From Clostridium ganghwense (GTDB lineage Bacteria; Bacillota; Clostridia; Clostridiales; Clostridiaceae), in contig NZ_JAPQES010000002.1 of NCBI RefSeq assembly GCF_026735165.1, forward strand, positions 189,745-253,744: a stretch of DNA of 64,000 nt, given 5' to 3'. This document shows positions 27,919-36,847 of the stretch, in pieces (position 1 is the stretch's first letter; each line of letters starts with the position of its first letter). The notes under the pieces were generated by a model. The model saw only the letters and a program-made list of their open reading frames with translations. It was not told the DNA's origin and did not search any database. The position numbers and the translations under genes are program-made.

Positions 27919-29022
27919 CTATTTACTGTATTTCTTTATAACATTACATACTGTTTCTATTTGTTCTTTTGTTAAAGAAACTGAACTCGGAAGATTAATT
28001 CCTCTGCTGCATAATTCTTTAGTTACACTCATATTTCCATGCTTACATTCTTTATATGGTGGCATTTCATGTACTGCCATAAAGAAAGGTCTTGTTTGAA
28101 TTCCTTCCTCTTCAAGTTTTGCCATAAGCTCATCTCTACTTAATCTATAATCGTCTTCAACTAAAATAGAATATAACCAATAACAATTCTCAGCCCACTC
28201 TCTTTCTCCTGAAAGTGTTATTCCCTTTATATCTTTTAATAATTCATTGTAATATGCAGCATTTTTTCTTTTAGCTTTTATATATTCTACTATATTTTCA
28301 AGCTGCGCAACTCCAAAAGCTGCTAAAAGATTAGGCATTCTAAAGTTATATCCCATTTCTTCATGGTAACAACCCTTGTTATCTAAAATTGTTTTAGTTT
28401 GATTAGATAAATACTTTGCTCTATTTCCTAATTCTAAATCATTAGTTACAAGCATTCCACCTGCTCCTGTAGTAATTAACTTGTTTCCGTTAAAGCTATA
28501 AGCACCTATATGTCCTATTGTTCCGGTCATTCTCCCTTTATATGTAGAACCTAAAGATTCTGTTGCGTCTTCTATAACATATAAGTTATATTTTGCAGCA
28601 ATTTCCATCACTTTATCCATATCAACAGGATGTCCATAAATATGTACTGGCATAATAACCTTAGTTTTTGGAGTAATAAGTTCTTCTATTTTTTCTGCAT
28701 CCATTACAAAAGTATCTCTGCAACAATCACAGAAAACAGGAGTTGCTCCTACATATTTTATAGTATTAATAGGTGAAATAAAAGTCATAGAAGGAACAAT
28801 AACTTCATCTTCTTCTCCAATACCTAAAGTTACAAGTGCAAGCTGAAGAGCAGCTGTTCCATTCATTGTTACAACAGCTTTTTGACCATTAACATATTCT
28901 GCAAATTTTTCTTCAAATAAATCTACATAACTTCCAACAGAAGAAACCCAACTTGTATCTATACAATCCTTAACATATTTCCATTCATTCCCTCTAATTT
29001 CAGGTATACATAAAGGTATCAT
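27919..29022 (-). CDS. legC: LegC-type aminotransferase of legionaminic acid synthesis
   Basis: This 367-residue PLP enzyme of the DegT family carries IEDATES and SFNGNKLITTGAGG, the active-site context typical of LegC/PseC-like enzymes, with the PLP lysine in NGNK. It aminates C4 of the 4-keto-6-deoxy nucleotide sugar made by LegB. The ATG at 29022 follows GGGAGTG by six bases. A heptamer inverted repeat lies in the 158-base gap between it and legB. Pathway place is supported by the six neighbouring leg genes. Confidence 0.88.
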   Translation of the reverse strand: MIPLCIPEIRGNEWKYVKDCIDTSWVSSVGSYVDLFEEKFAEYVNGQKAVVTMNGTAALQLALVTLGIGEEDEVIVPSMTFISPINTIKYVGATPVFCDCCRDTFVMDAEKIEELITPKTKVIMPVHIYGHPVDMDKVMEIAAKYNLYVIEDATESLGSTYKGRMTGTIGHIGAYSFNGNKLITTGAGGMLVTNDLELGNRAKYLSNQTKTILDNKGCYHEEMGYNFRMPNLLAAFGVAQLENIVEYIKAKRKNAAYYNELLKDIKGITLSGEREWAENCYWLYSILVEDDYRLSRDELMAKLEEEGIQTRPFFMAVHEMPPYKECKHGNMSVTKELCSRGINLPSSVSLTKEQIETVCNVIKKYSK

Positions 29023-29066
29023 TTTATACACTCCCATCATAAAAATTATTTTACAATTTTTGCAGA

Positions 29067-29150
29067 TACTAAGAATTAGGTACTAGGTACTAGGAAAAAC
29101 CTCTTTATTTTCCAGCACCTAGTACCTAGCACTTAGTACTTAGCACCTAT
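29067..29150. repeat. Inverted array of 7-bp repeats between legB and legC
   Basis: Four consecutive 7-base units (29067-29094: TACTAAG, AATTAGG, TACTAGG, TACTAGG) are followed by a 21-base spacer and five units in the opposite sense (29116-29150: CACCTAG, TACCTAG, CACTTAG, TACTTAG, CACCTAT). The two halves are largely complementary and can fold into a long hairpin. It is intergenic and resembles small mobile repeats seen in clostridial genomes; no coding capacity. Confidence 0.8.
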
Positions 29151-29179
29151 AAAGAAATTGATTATAATGCAATCTCTTT
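29151..29179. other. Imperfect stem-loop after legB
   Basis: AAAGAAATTG (29151-29160) pairs imperfectly with CAATCTCTTT (29170-29179), with one mismatch. It lies directly after the legB stop. A clear T-run is missing, so it may be an RNA-processing or weak termination structure. Confidence 0.35.
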
Positions 29180-29180
29180 A

Positions 29181-30176
29181 TTACACATTGTATATATCAG
29201 TCTTAAAGTATTGAATATTATTTTTAATCCATTCTATTGTTTCTTTTAGTCCTTCATCAAGAGTATATTTTGGAGCCCAATCACTCAATTGTTTAATTTT
29301 TCTATTATCAGCCCACAATCTATTAACTTCACTCTTTTCTGGTCTTATTCTTTCTTCATCGCATAGTATCTTAACATCTTTATTGGTTAATTCTATTATC
29401 TTTTTAACCAAATCTCCAATGCTTATTTCATGATTTGTGCCTGCATTTATTACTTCTCCAATAGTTTTATCACTTTCAGCAACTTTTATAAATGCTTCTG
29501 CCGTATCTTTTACATAGTTAAAATCTCTTGTTGGAGTTAAACTTCCTAATTTTATTTCTTTTTTACCAGCAAGTATTTGTGAAATTATTGTTGGAATTAC
29601 GGCTCTTGCTGATTGTCTTGGCCCATATGTATTAAATGGTCTTAATGTAGCAATTGGTAAATTAAAAGATCTATAGAAACTTTCTGCCATCTTGTCAGCA
29701 CCTATTTTTGAAGCTGAATAAGGTGATTGTCCCTGCATAGGATGTTTCTCATCAATTGGAACATATAGTGCTGTACCATAAGTTTCACTTGTTGAAGTAT
29801 GTATAATCTTCTCTATATTTTCTTCGTCTCTACATGCTTCTAAAACATTTGTAGTTCCTTCTACATTTGTTCTTACATAAGCCATTGGTGATAAATATGA
29901 ATATGGTATAGCAATAAGTGCAGCAAGGTGCATTATAACTTCTTGACCCTTTACCATTCTCTTTACATTATCATACTCTCTAATATCTCCTGTAATAACA
30001 TTTAAGCTGTCTTTAATATTTTTATCAAAAGTATCTATCCATCCCCAGTTGTTAAAAGAATTATATTGTACAAGAGCAGTAACATCAGCACCTAACTCTA
30101 CTAGTCTTTCTGTTAAATGACTTCCTATAAATCCTTCCGAACCTGTTACTAAAACTTTTTTACCTTTCCAATTCAT
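29181..30176 (-). CDS. legB: LegB-type nucleotide-sugar 4,6-dehydratase (SDR)
   Basis: This 331-residue extended short-chain dehydrogenase has TGSEGFIG (NAD-binding, residues 11-18), HTSTSETYG and the catalytic YSASK (Tyr 153, Lys 157). It resembles GDP-N-acetylglucosamine 4,6-dehydratase of the legionaminic acid pathway (Cj1319 in Campylobacter). GDP rather than UDP specificity is inferred from the PtmE-like guanylyltransferase gene 78 bases upstream. Confidence 0.88.
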   Translation of the reverse strand: MNWKGKKVLVTGSEGFIGSHLTERLVELGADVTALVQYNSFNNWGWIDTFDKNIKDSLNVITGDIREYDNVKRMVKGQEVIMHLAALIAIPYSYLSPMAYVRTNVEGTTNVLEACRDEENIEKIIHTSTSETYGTALYVPIDEKHPMQGQSPYSASKIGADKMAESFYRSFNLPIATLRPFNTYGPRQSARAVIPTIISQILAGKKEIKLGSLTPTRDFNYVKDTAEAFIKVAESDKTIGEVINAGTNHEISIGDLVKKIIELTNKDVKILCDEERIRPEKSEVNRLWADNRKIKQLSDWAPKYTLDEGLKETIEWIKNNIQYFKTDIYNV

Positions 30177-30253
30177 AAGTATTTATTCCTCCATATCAAT
30201 TGATTATTATGCTATCTCTTATTTGATTCCAATTTCTTACAAAATAATTTTTT

Positions 30254-31303
30254 CTAGAAAAATTTTTTAACATCTTCGTTAGCCTTTTTAAAATCCTCCA
30301 TCTGTCCTATATCAGACCAATATTCAGTTATCTGATATACACCTGATCTACCATTATCACTTATAACATCTTCTATCAAATCAGTCATATTATAATTTTT
30401 ATCTTTAGGAATATATTGTACTACTTTTTCACTTAATACATATACCCCACTATTTATATAAAAATTATATACAGGTTTTTCTTCTAGAGATTTTATTAAA
30501 AGCTCATCAGTAACCATTACTCCATAAGGAACCTTCATCTCGTAATTTCTTGCTCCAACAGTAATATGAAACTCATTGTTAATGTGATGATTTAGAAAAG
30601 CATCAAAATCTATTCCCGTTAATATATCACCATTTATAACAATGAAAGGCTTATTTAGCTTTTCTTCTGCTAATTTTATAGAACCAGCTGTACCTAATTT
30701 TTTAGTTTCTCTTACATATTCAATATTAACATCAAATTCCTTGCCATCCTTAAAATATTCTTCAATAATTTCTCCTTTATAATTAAGAGAAATTATAAAA
30801 TTTTTAAATCCGTATTCTTTAAATTGTTCTATAATACGTTGTAATATAGGCTTTTCTCCTACTTTAAGCATTGGCTTTGGAGTATTCTCTGTAAGAGGTC
30901 TAAGTCTAGTTCCAAGTCCGCCAGCAAGTATAAAAACATAGTTATCTTTTTGTTCATATGAAATTATATCATCTAGAAAATATAAGTCTAATAATTTACC
31001 TTCTTCATCTAAAAGCGGAACCTGTCTTATTTTATATTTTAACATTAATTCCTTAACTTTTTTCTTGCTTACAAATTTATTTACATATCTAAATTCTTTG
31101 CTATAAATATCCTCGATGCGCTCTTCAATTCTATTCCCTTTAAGTATGGCCCTTCTTATAATACCATCAGTAATAATTCCTTTAACATGTTTTTCTTCAT
31201 CAACTACTAAAGCCGCTCCAGTTAAATTTTTATCTATAGATTCCATGGCATCTTTTATTGTTGACCCAATTTTTATACAGTATGTATCATTTGAAAATCT
31301 CAC
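30254..31303 (-). CDS. ptmE: PtmE-like sugar-1-phosphate nucleotidyltransferase with CBS pair
   Basis: Two CBS domains occupy about residues 1-118, followed by a nucleotidyltransferase domain beginning AGGLGTRLRPLTENTPKPM near residue 128. This order is that of PtmE, which makes GDP-glucosamine from GlcN-1-P in the Campylobacter legionaminic pathway; the CBS pair may bind nucleotides and regulate it. The GTG at 31303 is used as start, five bases after AGGTG; a TTG one codon earlier is possible. GDP specificity is an inference from family and context. Confidence 0.83.
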   Translation of the reverse strand: MRFSNDTYCIKIGSTIKDAMESIDKNLTGAALVVDEEKHVKGIITDGIIRRAILKGNRIEERIEDIYSKEFRYVNKFVSKKKVKELMLKYKIRQVPLLDEEGKLLDLYFLDDIISYEQKDNYVFILAGGLGTRLRPLTENTPKPMLKVGEKPILQRIIEQFKEYGFKNFIISLNYKGEIIEEYFKDGKEFDVNIEYVRETKKLGTAGSIKLAEEKLNKPFIVINGDILTGIDFDAFLNHHINNEFHITVGARNYEMKVPYGVMVTDELLIKSLEEKPVYNFYINSGVYVLSEKVVQYIPKDKNYNMTDLIEDVISDNGRSGVYQITEYWSDIGQMEDFKKANEDVKKFF

Positions 31304-31307
31304 CAAA

Positions 31308-31946
31308 TCACCTACACTTTATAATTTTTGCCGGAACTCCTACTGCAGTAACATTGTCCTTTACGTGGTTTAATACAACTGAACCTGCTCCAATTACTAC
31401 ATTACTTCCAACATTTATTCCTTGAATTATGGAAGCTCCCATTCCTATATGAGAATTATTACCTATTTTAACTCCCCCAGCTATACAAGCCCTAGGAGAA
31501 ACATGTGAATTTCTTCCTACAAAACAGTCATGCTCTATCACTGAAGAAGTATTTATTATACAATTTTCTTGTATAACAGCTCCTGTATTTATTACAGCTC
31601 CTGCCATTACACAAGTTCCATCCTCTACTTTTGCATAGGGAGATACCACAGCTTTATTATGTATTAACTTAGGTATTTCGTAACCTATATTTCTTAGTTT
31701 ATAGTAGATTTCATCTCTTAGGTTCATATTATTTAATGCTCCTAAACTTACAAAAGCATTTCTTACTCCGCCTTTATAAACTTGAGACAATACTTCATCA
31801 TTACCTATTATAGGAATGTCTAAAATCTTATCACCTATTCCTTTATTATCAGTAATTCCTACTATCTCATACTTTCTCATACTCTTTATTATATCTATTA
31901 TAACCTTACAGTGTCCTCCACCGCCTACAAGAACTATCTTTTCCAT
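31308..31946 (-). CDS. legH: LegH/PglD-type sugar N-acetyltransferase
   Basis: This 212-residue protein has an N-terminal Rossmann-like domain (VLVGGGGHCKVIIDII pattern) and a C-terminal left-handed beta-helix of hexapeptide repeats, including EHDCFVGRNSHVSPRA, where the central His is the base in PglD-type enzymes. It acetylates the 4-amino group of the nucleotide sugar, using acetyl-CoA. It is the only PglD-like enzyme in the window, so it may serve both the legionaminic and any bacillosamine-type pathway. Confidence 0.87.
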   Translation of the reverse strand: MEKIVLVGGGGHCKVIIDIIKSMRKYEIVGITDNKGIGDKILDIPIIGNDEVLSQVYKGGVRNAFVSLGALNNMNLRDEIYYKLRNIGYEIPKLIHNKAVVSPYAKVEDGTCVMAGAVINTGAVIQENCIINTSSVIEHDCFVGRNSHVSPRACIAGGVKIGNNSHIGMGASIIQGINVGSNVVIGAGSVVLNHVKDNVTAVGVPAKIIKCR

Positions 31947-31960
31947 GTAAACACCTACTT

Positions 31961-33109
31961 TTAATACGTTATTCTTTTTTGAATTAATTCTCTAGTGATT
32001 TCAATTTCACTCAAGTGTTTGCTTATTCTTGATCCAGCTTTACCATCTCCATAAGGATTAACACATGACTTTAATTCTTCTCTATACTTCTCATCATATA
32101 GTGCTTTATTAATTCCTTTTAGTATTTCCTCTTTCTCATATCCAACGTCTATTACATTACAAGCTCTAAGTCTTCCTTCTTGCCTTGTACCGATATTTAT
32201 AACTGGCAACTTAAAGCTAGGGGCTTCTATTATTCCTGAAGAAGAGTTTCCTATCATTGTATCAGCAATATTTAAAAGACTCAAATATTCAACTTGTGAA
32301 AGATTTTTGAACACCTTTAAAAAATCATATTTTTCTCTGTATTCTTCTATCACCTGTATTATTTCTCTTCCACCATTGTCGCTATTAGGATATGAAATAA
32401 TTGTTTGTACCCCACACTCTACTACAGCTTGTAGCGTTTGTTCTATCTGCCATTTTACTAAATCTCTTTCTGTAGTTATTGGATGTTGAGTCATTATAAA
32501 AATCTTATCATCCTTTAAGTCAAATCTTTTTAACATTTCCTCTCTTGAAAGATATTCAGTATTCTTAATATAATCAAGACCAGGTGCTCCTACTACATAT
32601 ATATTTTCTTCTCGCTCACCCATTCTTAAAATTCTTTGTTTACTATCTTCTGTTGCAGGAAAATGTATGTGAGAAAGTTTAGTAATAGCGTGTCTTATAG
32701 ATTCATCTACTGTTCCTGTAACTTCTCCTCCATGAATGTGTGCTACAGGAATATTCATATGAGTAGCTGCAAGAGAAGCTGCCATCATTTCACCTCTATC
32801 TCCTAATACTACTAAAACATCTGGTTTTACCCTTTCTAAACTTTGTGTCACATTCATAATAGTTAAACCAATAGATTTTGCCATAGCAGCTCCTGTATCT
32901 GAAGCTAAAATAGTTTCAATTCTTTCAGCTATAAAAAATCCATCTTTTTCAATTTCCTCTATTGTCATTCCAAATTCTGGACAAAGATGCATTCCACAAA
33001 CAATTAATTGTAATTCTAAATTAGGATTTTTTTCTATATCTTTAAGAACTGAGTAGTATATACCGTAATCAGCTCTAGTTCCAGTTATAACTGCAATCTT
33101 TCTCTTCAT
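31961..33109 (-). CDS. legG: Hydrolysing nucleotide-sugar 2-epimerase (LegG/NeuC family)
   Basis: This 382-residue protein begins with ITGTRADYGI, and contains HIHGGEVTGTVDESIRHA and GNSSSGIIEAP, all hallmarks of the hydrolysing UDP-GlcNAc 2-epimerases. In legionaminic synthesis LegG releases 2,4-diacetamido-2,4,6-trideoxymannose from the nucleotide. It lies between LegH and LegI in pathway order. The substrate (legionaminic rather than sialic acid) is assigned from LegB, LegC and LegH next to it. Confidence 0.9.
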   Translation of the reverse strand: MKRKIAVITGTRADYGIYYSVLKDIEKNPNLELQLIVCGMHLCPEFGMTIEEIEKDGFFIAERIETILASDTGAAMAKSIGLTIMNVTQSLERVKPDVLVVLGDRGEMMAASLAATHMNIPVAHIHGGEVTGTVDESIRHAITKLSHIHFPATEDSKQRILRMGEREENIYVVGAPGLDYIKNTEYLSREEMLKRFDLKDDKIFIMTQHPITTERDLVKWQIEQTLQAVVECGVQTIISYPNSDNGGREIIQVIEEYREKYDFLKVFKNLSQVEYLSLLNIADTMIGNSSSGIIEAPSFKLPVINIGTRQEGRLRACNVIDVGYEKEEILKGINKALYDEKYREELKSCVNPYGDGKAGSRISKHLSEIEITRELIQKRITY

Positions 33110-33135
33110 ACCTTCTCAAACCTCTCTATAAATTC

Positions 33136-34182
33136 TTAATCTTCAACAGCACCAAAAGTTATTTGCTCATCTTTATTAATATCTTTATTAGCTTGTTTAC
33201 CTATTAAATTTTTATAATACTTAGGACTAAGCCCGTTTCCTGGTCTTTTGTAATCTAAATCCTCTAATTTTATTATTTCACCTTTATTTATGTTTCTAGA
33301 AGCTACTATGCTTTTACGTGCAACCTGCATAGTACTAATTTCACTTTCACTAAACATCTTTACTCCATTTCCTAAAGAACTTTCCACATTTCTGATTCCC
33401 TCAACCATCTTTTTAAGTTCTTCTGGTTCTAAAGAAGCTTTATGATCAGGCCCATCCATATTTTTGTCTAGTGTAAAGTGCTTTTCAATAATATTAGCTC
33501 CTAAGGCTGCTGCCGCAATAGGTATTGTGATACCCTCAGTATGATCTGAATATCCTCCTACCACACTTAAAGCCTCTTTTATAGTATTCATCGCTCTTAA
33601 ATTTACTGATTCTAGTGCTGCTGGATAGTTTGACGTACAATGAAGTGCTGCAACATCTTCTATATCTTTATTTTTTAGGCACATAAGTGCTTCTTCAATT
33701 TCTCCTAACACAGCCATTCCTGAAGATAGAATTATTGGTTTTTTAAACTCAGCTATATGCTCTAATAAAGGAATATTTGTTAAATCTCCTGAGCTTATCT
33801 TAAAAGCTTCAATTCCAATGGAATTAAGGAAATCTGCACTTTCAAAGTCAAAAGGTGTTGATAGAAAAATTATTTCTTTATCTTCACAATACTTCTTAAG
33901 TTCTTTAAACTCATCATATGATAATTCTAGCTTCTTTAACATATTAAACTGACTATCTTCAGTTCCTATGTTATCCTTTTGATACTTAGCCATTTGAGCA
34001 TAACCTGTTACTAGCTTTTCGCTTTTAAAAGTTTGAAATTTCACTGCATCTACGCCTGCATATACAGCCATATCCACAAGTTTTTTTGCAAGTTTTATAT
34101 CGCCATTATGATTAACTCCAGCTTCAGCTATTATAAAGCAAGATGAATTGTTGCCAACAATTCTATTTCCTATTTTAATCAT
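33136..34182 (-). CDS. legI: N,N'-diacetyllegionaminate synthase (NeuB family)
   Basis: This 348-residue protein has the NeuB barrel with IIAEAGVNHNGD, SSGDLTNIPLL and EKHFTLD, and a C-terminal SAF (antifreeze-like) domain from about residue 285. It condenses the free sugar with phosphoenolpyruvate to form the nine-carbon acid. The ATG at 34182 follows AAGGAG by seven bases; it overlaps the end of the LegF gene by eight bases, indicating translational coupling. Confidence 0.92.
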   Translation of the reverse strand: MIKIGNRIVGNNSSCFIIAEAGVNHNGDIKLAKKLVDMAVYAGVDAVKFQTFKSEKLVTGYAQMAKYQKDNIGTEDSQFNMLKKLELSYDEFKELKKYCEDKEIIFLSTPFDFESADFLNSIGIEAFKISSGDLTNIPLLEHIAEFKKPIILSSGMAVLGEIEEALMCLKNKDIEDVAALHCTSNYPAALESVNLRAMNTIKEALSVVGGYSDHTEGITIPIAAAALGANIIEKHFTLDKNMDGPDHKASLEPEELKKMVEGIRNVESSLGNGVKMFSESEISTMQVARKSIVASRNINKGEIIKLEDLDYKRPGNGLSPKYYKNLIGKQANKDINKDEQITFGAVED

Positions 34183-34879
34183 TACCATTCTCCTTTAAAA
34201 TAAGCTCTACTAGTTTTGCATCCAGCATATTATCTATATCAACAGATTTTTCTCTTTCCATTATATATGGCATAGTTTTTTCATTAACAAAAACTTTTTC
34301 CTCTAATAACATACTCACCTTATTTATATATAAGGCTCCATTAAAAATATATACTTGAGGCAATTCTTGTCTTCTTAAATTCTCACCAGTAAATTTTATT
34401 ATAGGCTCTAATCTATTCTCTTTAATTTTTCTCATAATAGCAGGATTTTCATCTACTTCACATACACTTACCAAAGAATCATCTTCACTATTCATAAGAA
34501 TTTCTATTGCCTCATCAATATCATTATGGGTTCTAAGTGGAGAAGTTGGTTGAAGTAAAACTACATAATCAAACTTTTCTCCCTTTTCCTTTAAAAAATT
34601 CATTCCATGTATAACTACATCTATGGATTTTGCAGTATCATTTGATATTTCTTGAGGTCTTAAGAATGGAACACTAGCTCCATACTTTAAAGAAACCTCT
34701 TTTATCTTACTATCATCTGTTGAAACCATTGTGTAATCAATATATTTAGACTTTTCTGCTGCTTCTATAGTATATGCTATCAATGGCTTATCGCAAATGT
34801 CCATTATATTTTTATAAGGTATTCCTTTTGATCCTCCTCTAGCTGGAATTATAGCTAGAATTTTTTTATCCCTATACAT
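34175..34879 (-). CDS. legF: CMP-legionaminic acid synthetase (NeuA family)
   Basis: This 234-residue cytidylyltransferase has IIPARGGSKGIPYKNI at its start, QPTSPLR near residue 90 and the DIDN-type metal-binding motif near the C-terminus. It activates the nonulosonic acid with CTP to CMP-sugar, the donor for the glycosyltransferase. It is followed directly by legI. Confidence 0.92.
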   Translation of the reverse strand: MYRDKKILAIIPARGGSKGIPYKNIMDICDKPLIAYTIEAAEKSKYIDYTMVSTDDSKIKEVSLKYGASVPFLRPQEISNDTAKSIDVVIHGMNFLKEKGEKFDYVVLLQPTSPLRTHNDIDEAIEILMNSEDDSLVSVCEVDENPAIMRKIKENRLEPIIKFTGENLRRQELPQVYIFNGALYINKVSMLLEEKVFVNEKTMPYIMEREKSVDIDNMLDAKLVELILKENGND

Positions 34880-34908
34880 AGTAATAGTCTTCCCTTCTAG
34901 ATTGTGGA

Positions 34909-35649
34909 CTATTGATTTTTTAATAATTGATCTTCTGGCACATTTTTAAATTTTTTCGCTGGATTTCCCGCAACAATTTCAGCTTCTTGTACATCCTTTG
35001 TTACAACACTACCTGCTGCTACAAACCCATCTTCATGTATAACTTTTCCTGGCAATATTACTGCTCCTGCACCAATTCTTCCGCCTTTTTTTATAGTTAC
35101 TCCTTTAAAATGATTAAATCTTTCCTTAGAACGAGCAGCATAATTATCATTTGAAGTAACAACACAAGGAGCTATAAAAACATAATCTTCAACTTCTGAA
35201 TATGCTGTTATATAAACATTAGTTTGTATTTTACAATTAGAACCTACTTTACAGAAATTCTCAACTGTAGCTCCTCTTCCAATTATTGTTTTAACTCCAA
35301 TACTAACATTTTCTCTTATAGTAGCTGCATCTGCAACAAGAGTTTTTTCTTCTATAGTACACCCACAGTAAATTATTACTCCTGCTCCTATCAAACATCC
35401 ATCCCCTATTTTGCAAGGTGTATATTCTTCATCGTCTTTAAATATACTATTTACAGCTCTCATAGGAGTTTTTCCTATTACAGTATTATCGTCTACTCTA
35501 ACATTATTTCCTATTTTGCTTCCTTCATGTATTACTACATTATGCCCAATAATACAGTTATCTCCTATTTCTACACTATCCTCAACAACAGCAAAATGGC
35601 CTATTTTTACATTCTTCCCTATTTTAGAACTTTCAGAAATATAGTTCAT
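34909..35649 (-). CDS. wbpD: WbpD-like hexapeptide-repeat N-acetyltransferase
   Basis: The 246-residue protein is mostly a left-handed beta-helix: many [IV]G-x4 hexapeptides from residue 5, then TSNDNYAARSKERFNHF and GAGAVILPG. The NDN--A/PR loop is typical of WbpD, which acetylates the 3-amino group of UDP-GlcNAc(3NH2)A. It is longer than the 190-residue WbpD norm by an extra repeat block at the N-terminus. Together with the next three genes it forms the WbpA-B-D-E set. Confidence 0.8.
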   Translation of the reverse strand: MNYISESSKIGKNVKIGHFAVVEDSVEIGDNCIIGHNVVIHEGSKIGNNVRVDDNTVIGKTPMRAVNSIFKDDEEYTPCKIGDGCLIGAGVIIYCGCTIEEKTLVADAATIRENVSIGVKTIIGRGATVENFCKVGSNCKIQTNVYITAYSEVEDYVFIAPCVVTSNDNYAARSKERFNHFKGVTIKKGGRIGAGAVILPGKVIHEDGFVAAGSVVTKDVQEAEIVAGNPAKKFKNVPEDQLLKNQ

Positions 35650-35689
35650 ATTCTTTCCTCCATTTTATCCTTACTTAAAGGTGTAGTTT

Positions 35690-36790
35690 CTATTTAGATA
35701 ATTCTTTTTCCATATCTAAAGTAGAAAAATCTTCTAATGGGAATTTCACAGGCATTTCAGTTAATCTTGACTTGTATGCTGCAAGAATTATTGACATAGC
35801 TTTTTTACCTTCTTCTCCACTTATTAATGGTTCAGTATCATTTTTTATTGCATCTATAACATTTTTAAATAATGGCACATGTCCACTTCCATATACGCTA
35901 TCTGGGTCTCCTTCTTGAGCCTTTAATATCGCTTCCTCACTATCTTTATTGTCTTCGAATCTCCAATTTTCTATTCTATTAACAGCAAGTCCACCTATAC
36001 ATACAGTTCCTTTTTCTCCAAAAACACTTAAAGTTTCTTCTAAATTTTTAGGGAATACGCAAGCAGTTCCTTCTACTATACCTATAGCTCCATTTTTGAA
36101 TCGTATAATTATAGCACCAAAATCTTCAGCTTCTATATCTCTTAGGAAAGTATTACATTGTGCATATACAGTATCAATCTCTCCTCCCATCATCCATTGA
36201 AGAAGATCAATGTTATGTATACATTGATTCATAAGAGTTCCACCATCAAGTTTCCAAGTACCTCTCCATGGTGCTTGCTCATAATATCCCATATTTCTGT
36301 TCCATAGTATTCTCGCTGTTCCATTAACTAACTTTCCAAATCTATCATCTTCAACAGCTCCTCTAAGTTGTTGAATTGGTTTATTAAATCTGTTTTGGTG
36401 ACATATTGATAATTTAACTTCATTTTCTCTAGCCACTCTTATCATTTCATCAGCATCTTTAATTGAAAGTGCCATTGGTTTTTCAACTACTGCATGCTTT
36501 CCTTTTTTCATACAATAGATAGCTATTTCTGGATGGTATCCACTTTCTGTAGCTATAGTTACTACATCTATTTCTTCATTCTCTAGCATTTCTTTATAAT
36601 CATTATATACATTTACTTCAAGTCCTTCTTGCATTTTTTCTATGTATTCTTCTTTTTTAGCTATAGCTTTAGTTATATCAACATCACAAGTCGCTGCAAG
36701 CACAGCTTCTTCTCTATTATGTACTAATCCTTCTACATGTTTATAAGAAATTCTTCCACAACCGATTATGGCAAATCTCAATTTTTTCAT
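35690..36790 (-). CDS. wbpB: WbpB-like NAD-dependent oxidoreductase (Gfo/Idh/MocA)
   Basis: This 366-residue protein has the Gfo/Idh N-terminal fold (FAIIGCGRISYKHV) and EKPMALS, where the Lys-Pro motif holds the catalytic Lys. The WNRNMGYYEQAPWRGTW stretch and NQCIHNIDLLQW (catalytic His) are typical of WbpB, which oxidises C3 of UDP-GlcNAcA. The ATG at 36790 follows AAGGAG by eight bases; a GTG one codon earlier is an alternative. It lies between wbpA- and wbpD-like genes. Confidence 0.86.
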   Translation of the reverse strand: MKKLRFAIIGCGRISYKHVEGLVHNREEAVLAATCDVDITKAIAKKEEYIEKMQEGLEVNVYNDYKEMLENEEIDVVTIATESGYHPEIAIYCMKKGKHAVVEKPMALSIKDADEMIRVARENEVKLSICHQNRFNKPIQQLRGAVEDDRFGKLVNGTARILWNRNMGYYEQAPWRGTWKLDGGTLMNQCIHNIDLLQWMMGGEIDTVYAQCNTFLRDIEAEDFGAIIIRFKNGAIGIVEGTACVFPKNLEETLSVFGEKGTVCIGGLAVNRIENWRFEDNKDSEEAILKAQEGDPDSVYGSGHVPLFKNVIDAIKNDTEPLISGEEGKKAMSIILAAYKSRLTEMPVKFPLEDFSTLDMEKELSK

Positions 36791-36847
36791 CACAATCACT
36801 CCTTAATCATAATAAAGGATAAACCCTAAGGTCTATCCTATTTAACT

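Noticed and set aside
29067-29150. CRISPR array
   Set aside because: Units are only seven bases, contiguous and inverted, without unique spacers or cas genes nearby.
31961-34879. Sialic acid (Neu5Ac) synthesis from NeuC, NeuB and NeuA homologues
   Set aside because: LegB, LegC, LegH and the PtmE-like enzyme next to them point to a 6-deoxy diamino nonulosonic acid instead.
35224-35697. 157-residue plus-strand frame rich in Tyr, Ser and Cys opposite the wbpD-like gene
   Set aside because: Its composition is that of an antisense read of AT-rich hexapeptide-repeat codons; no ribosome site.
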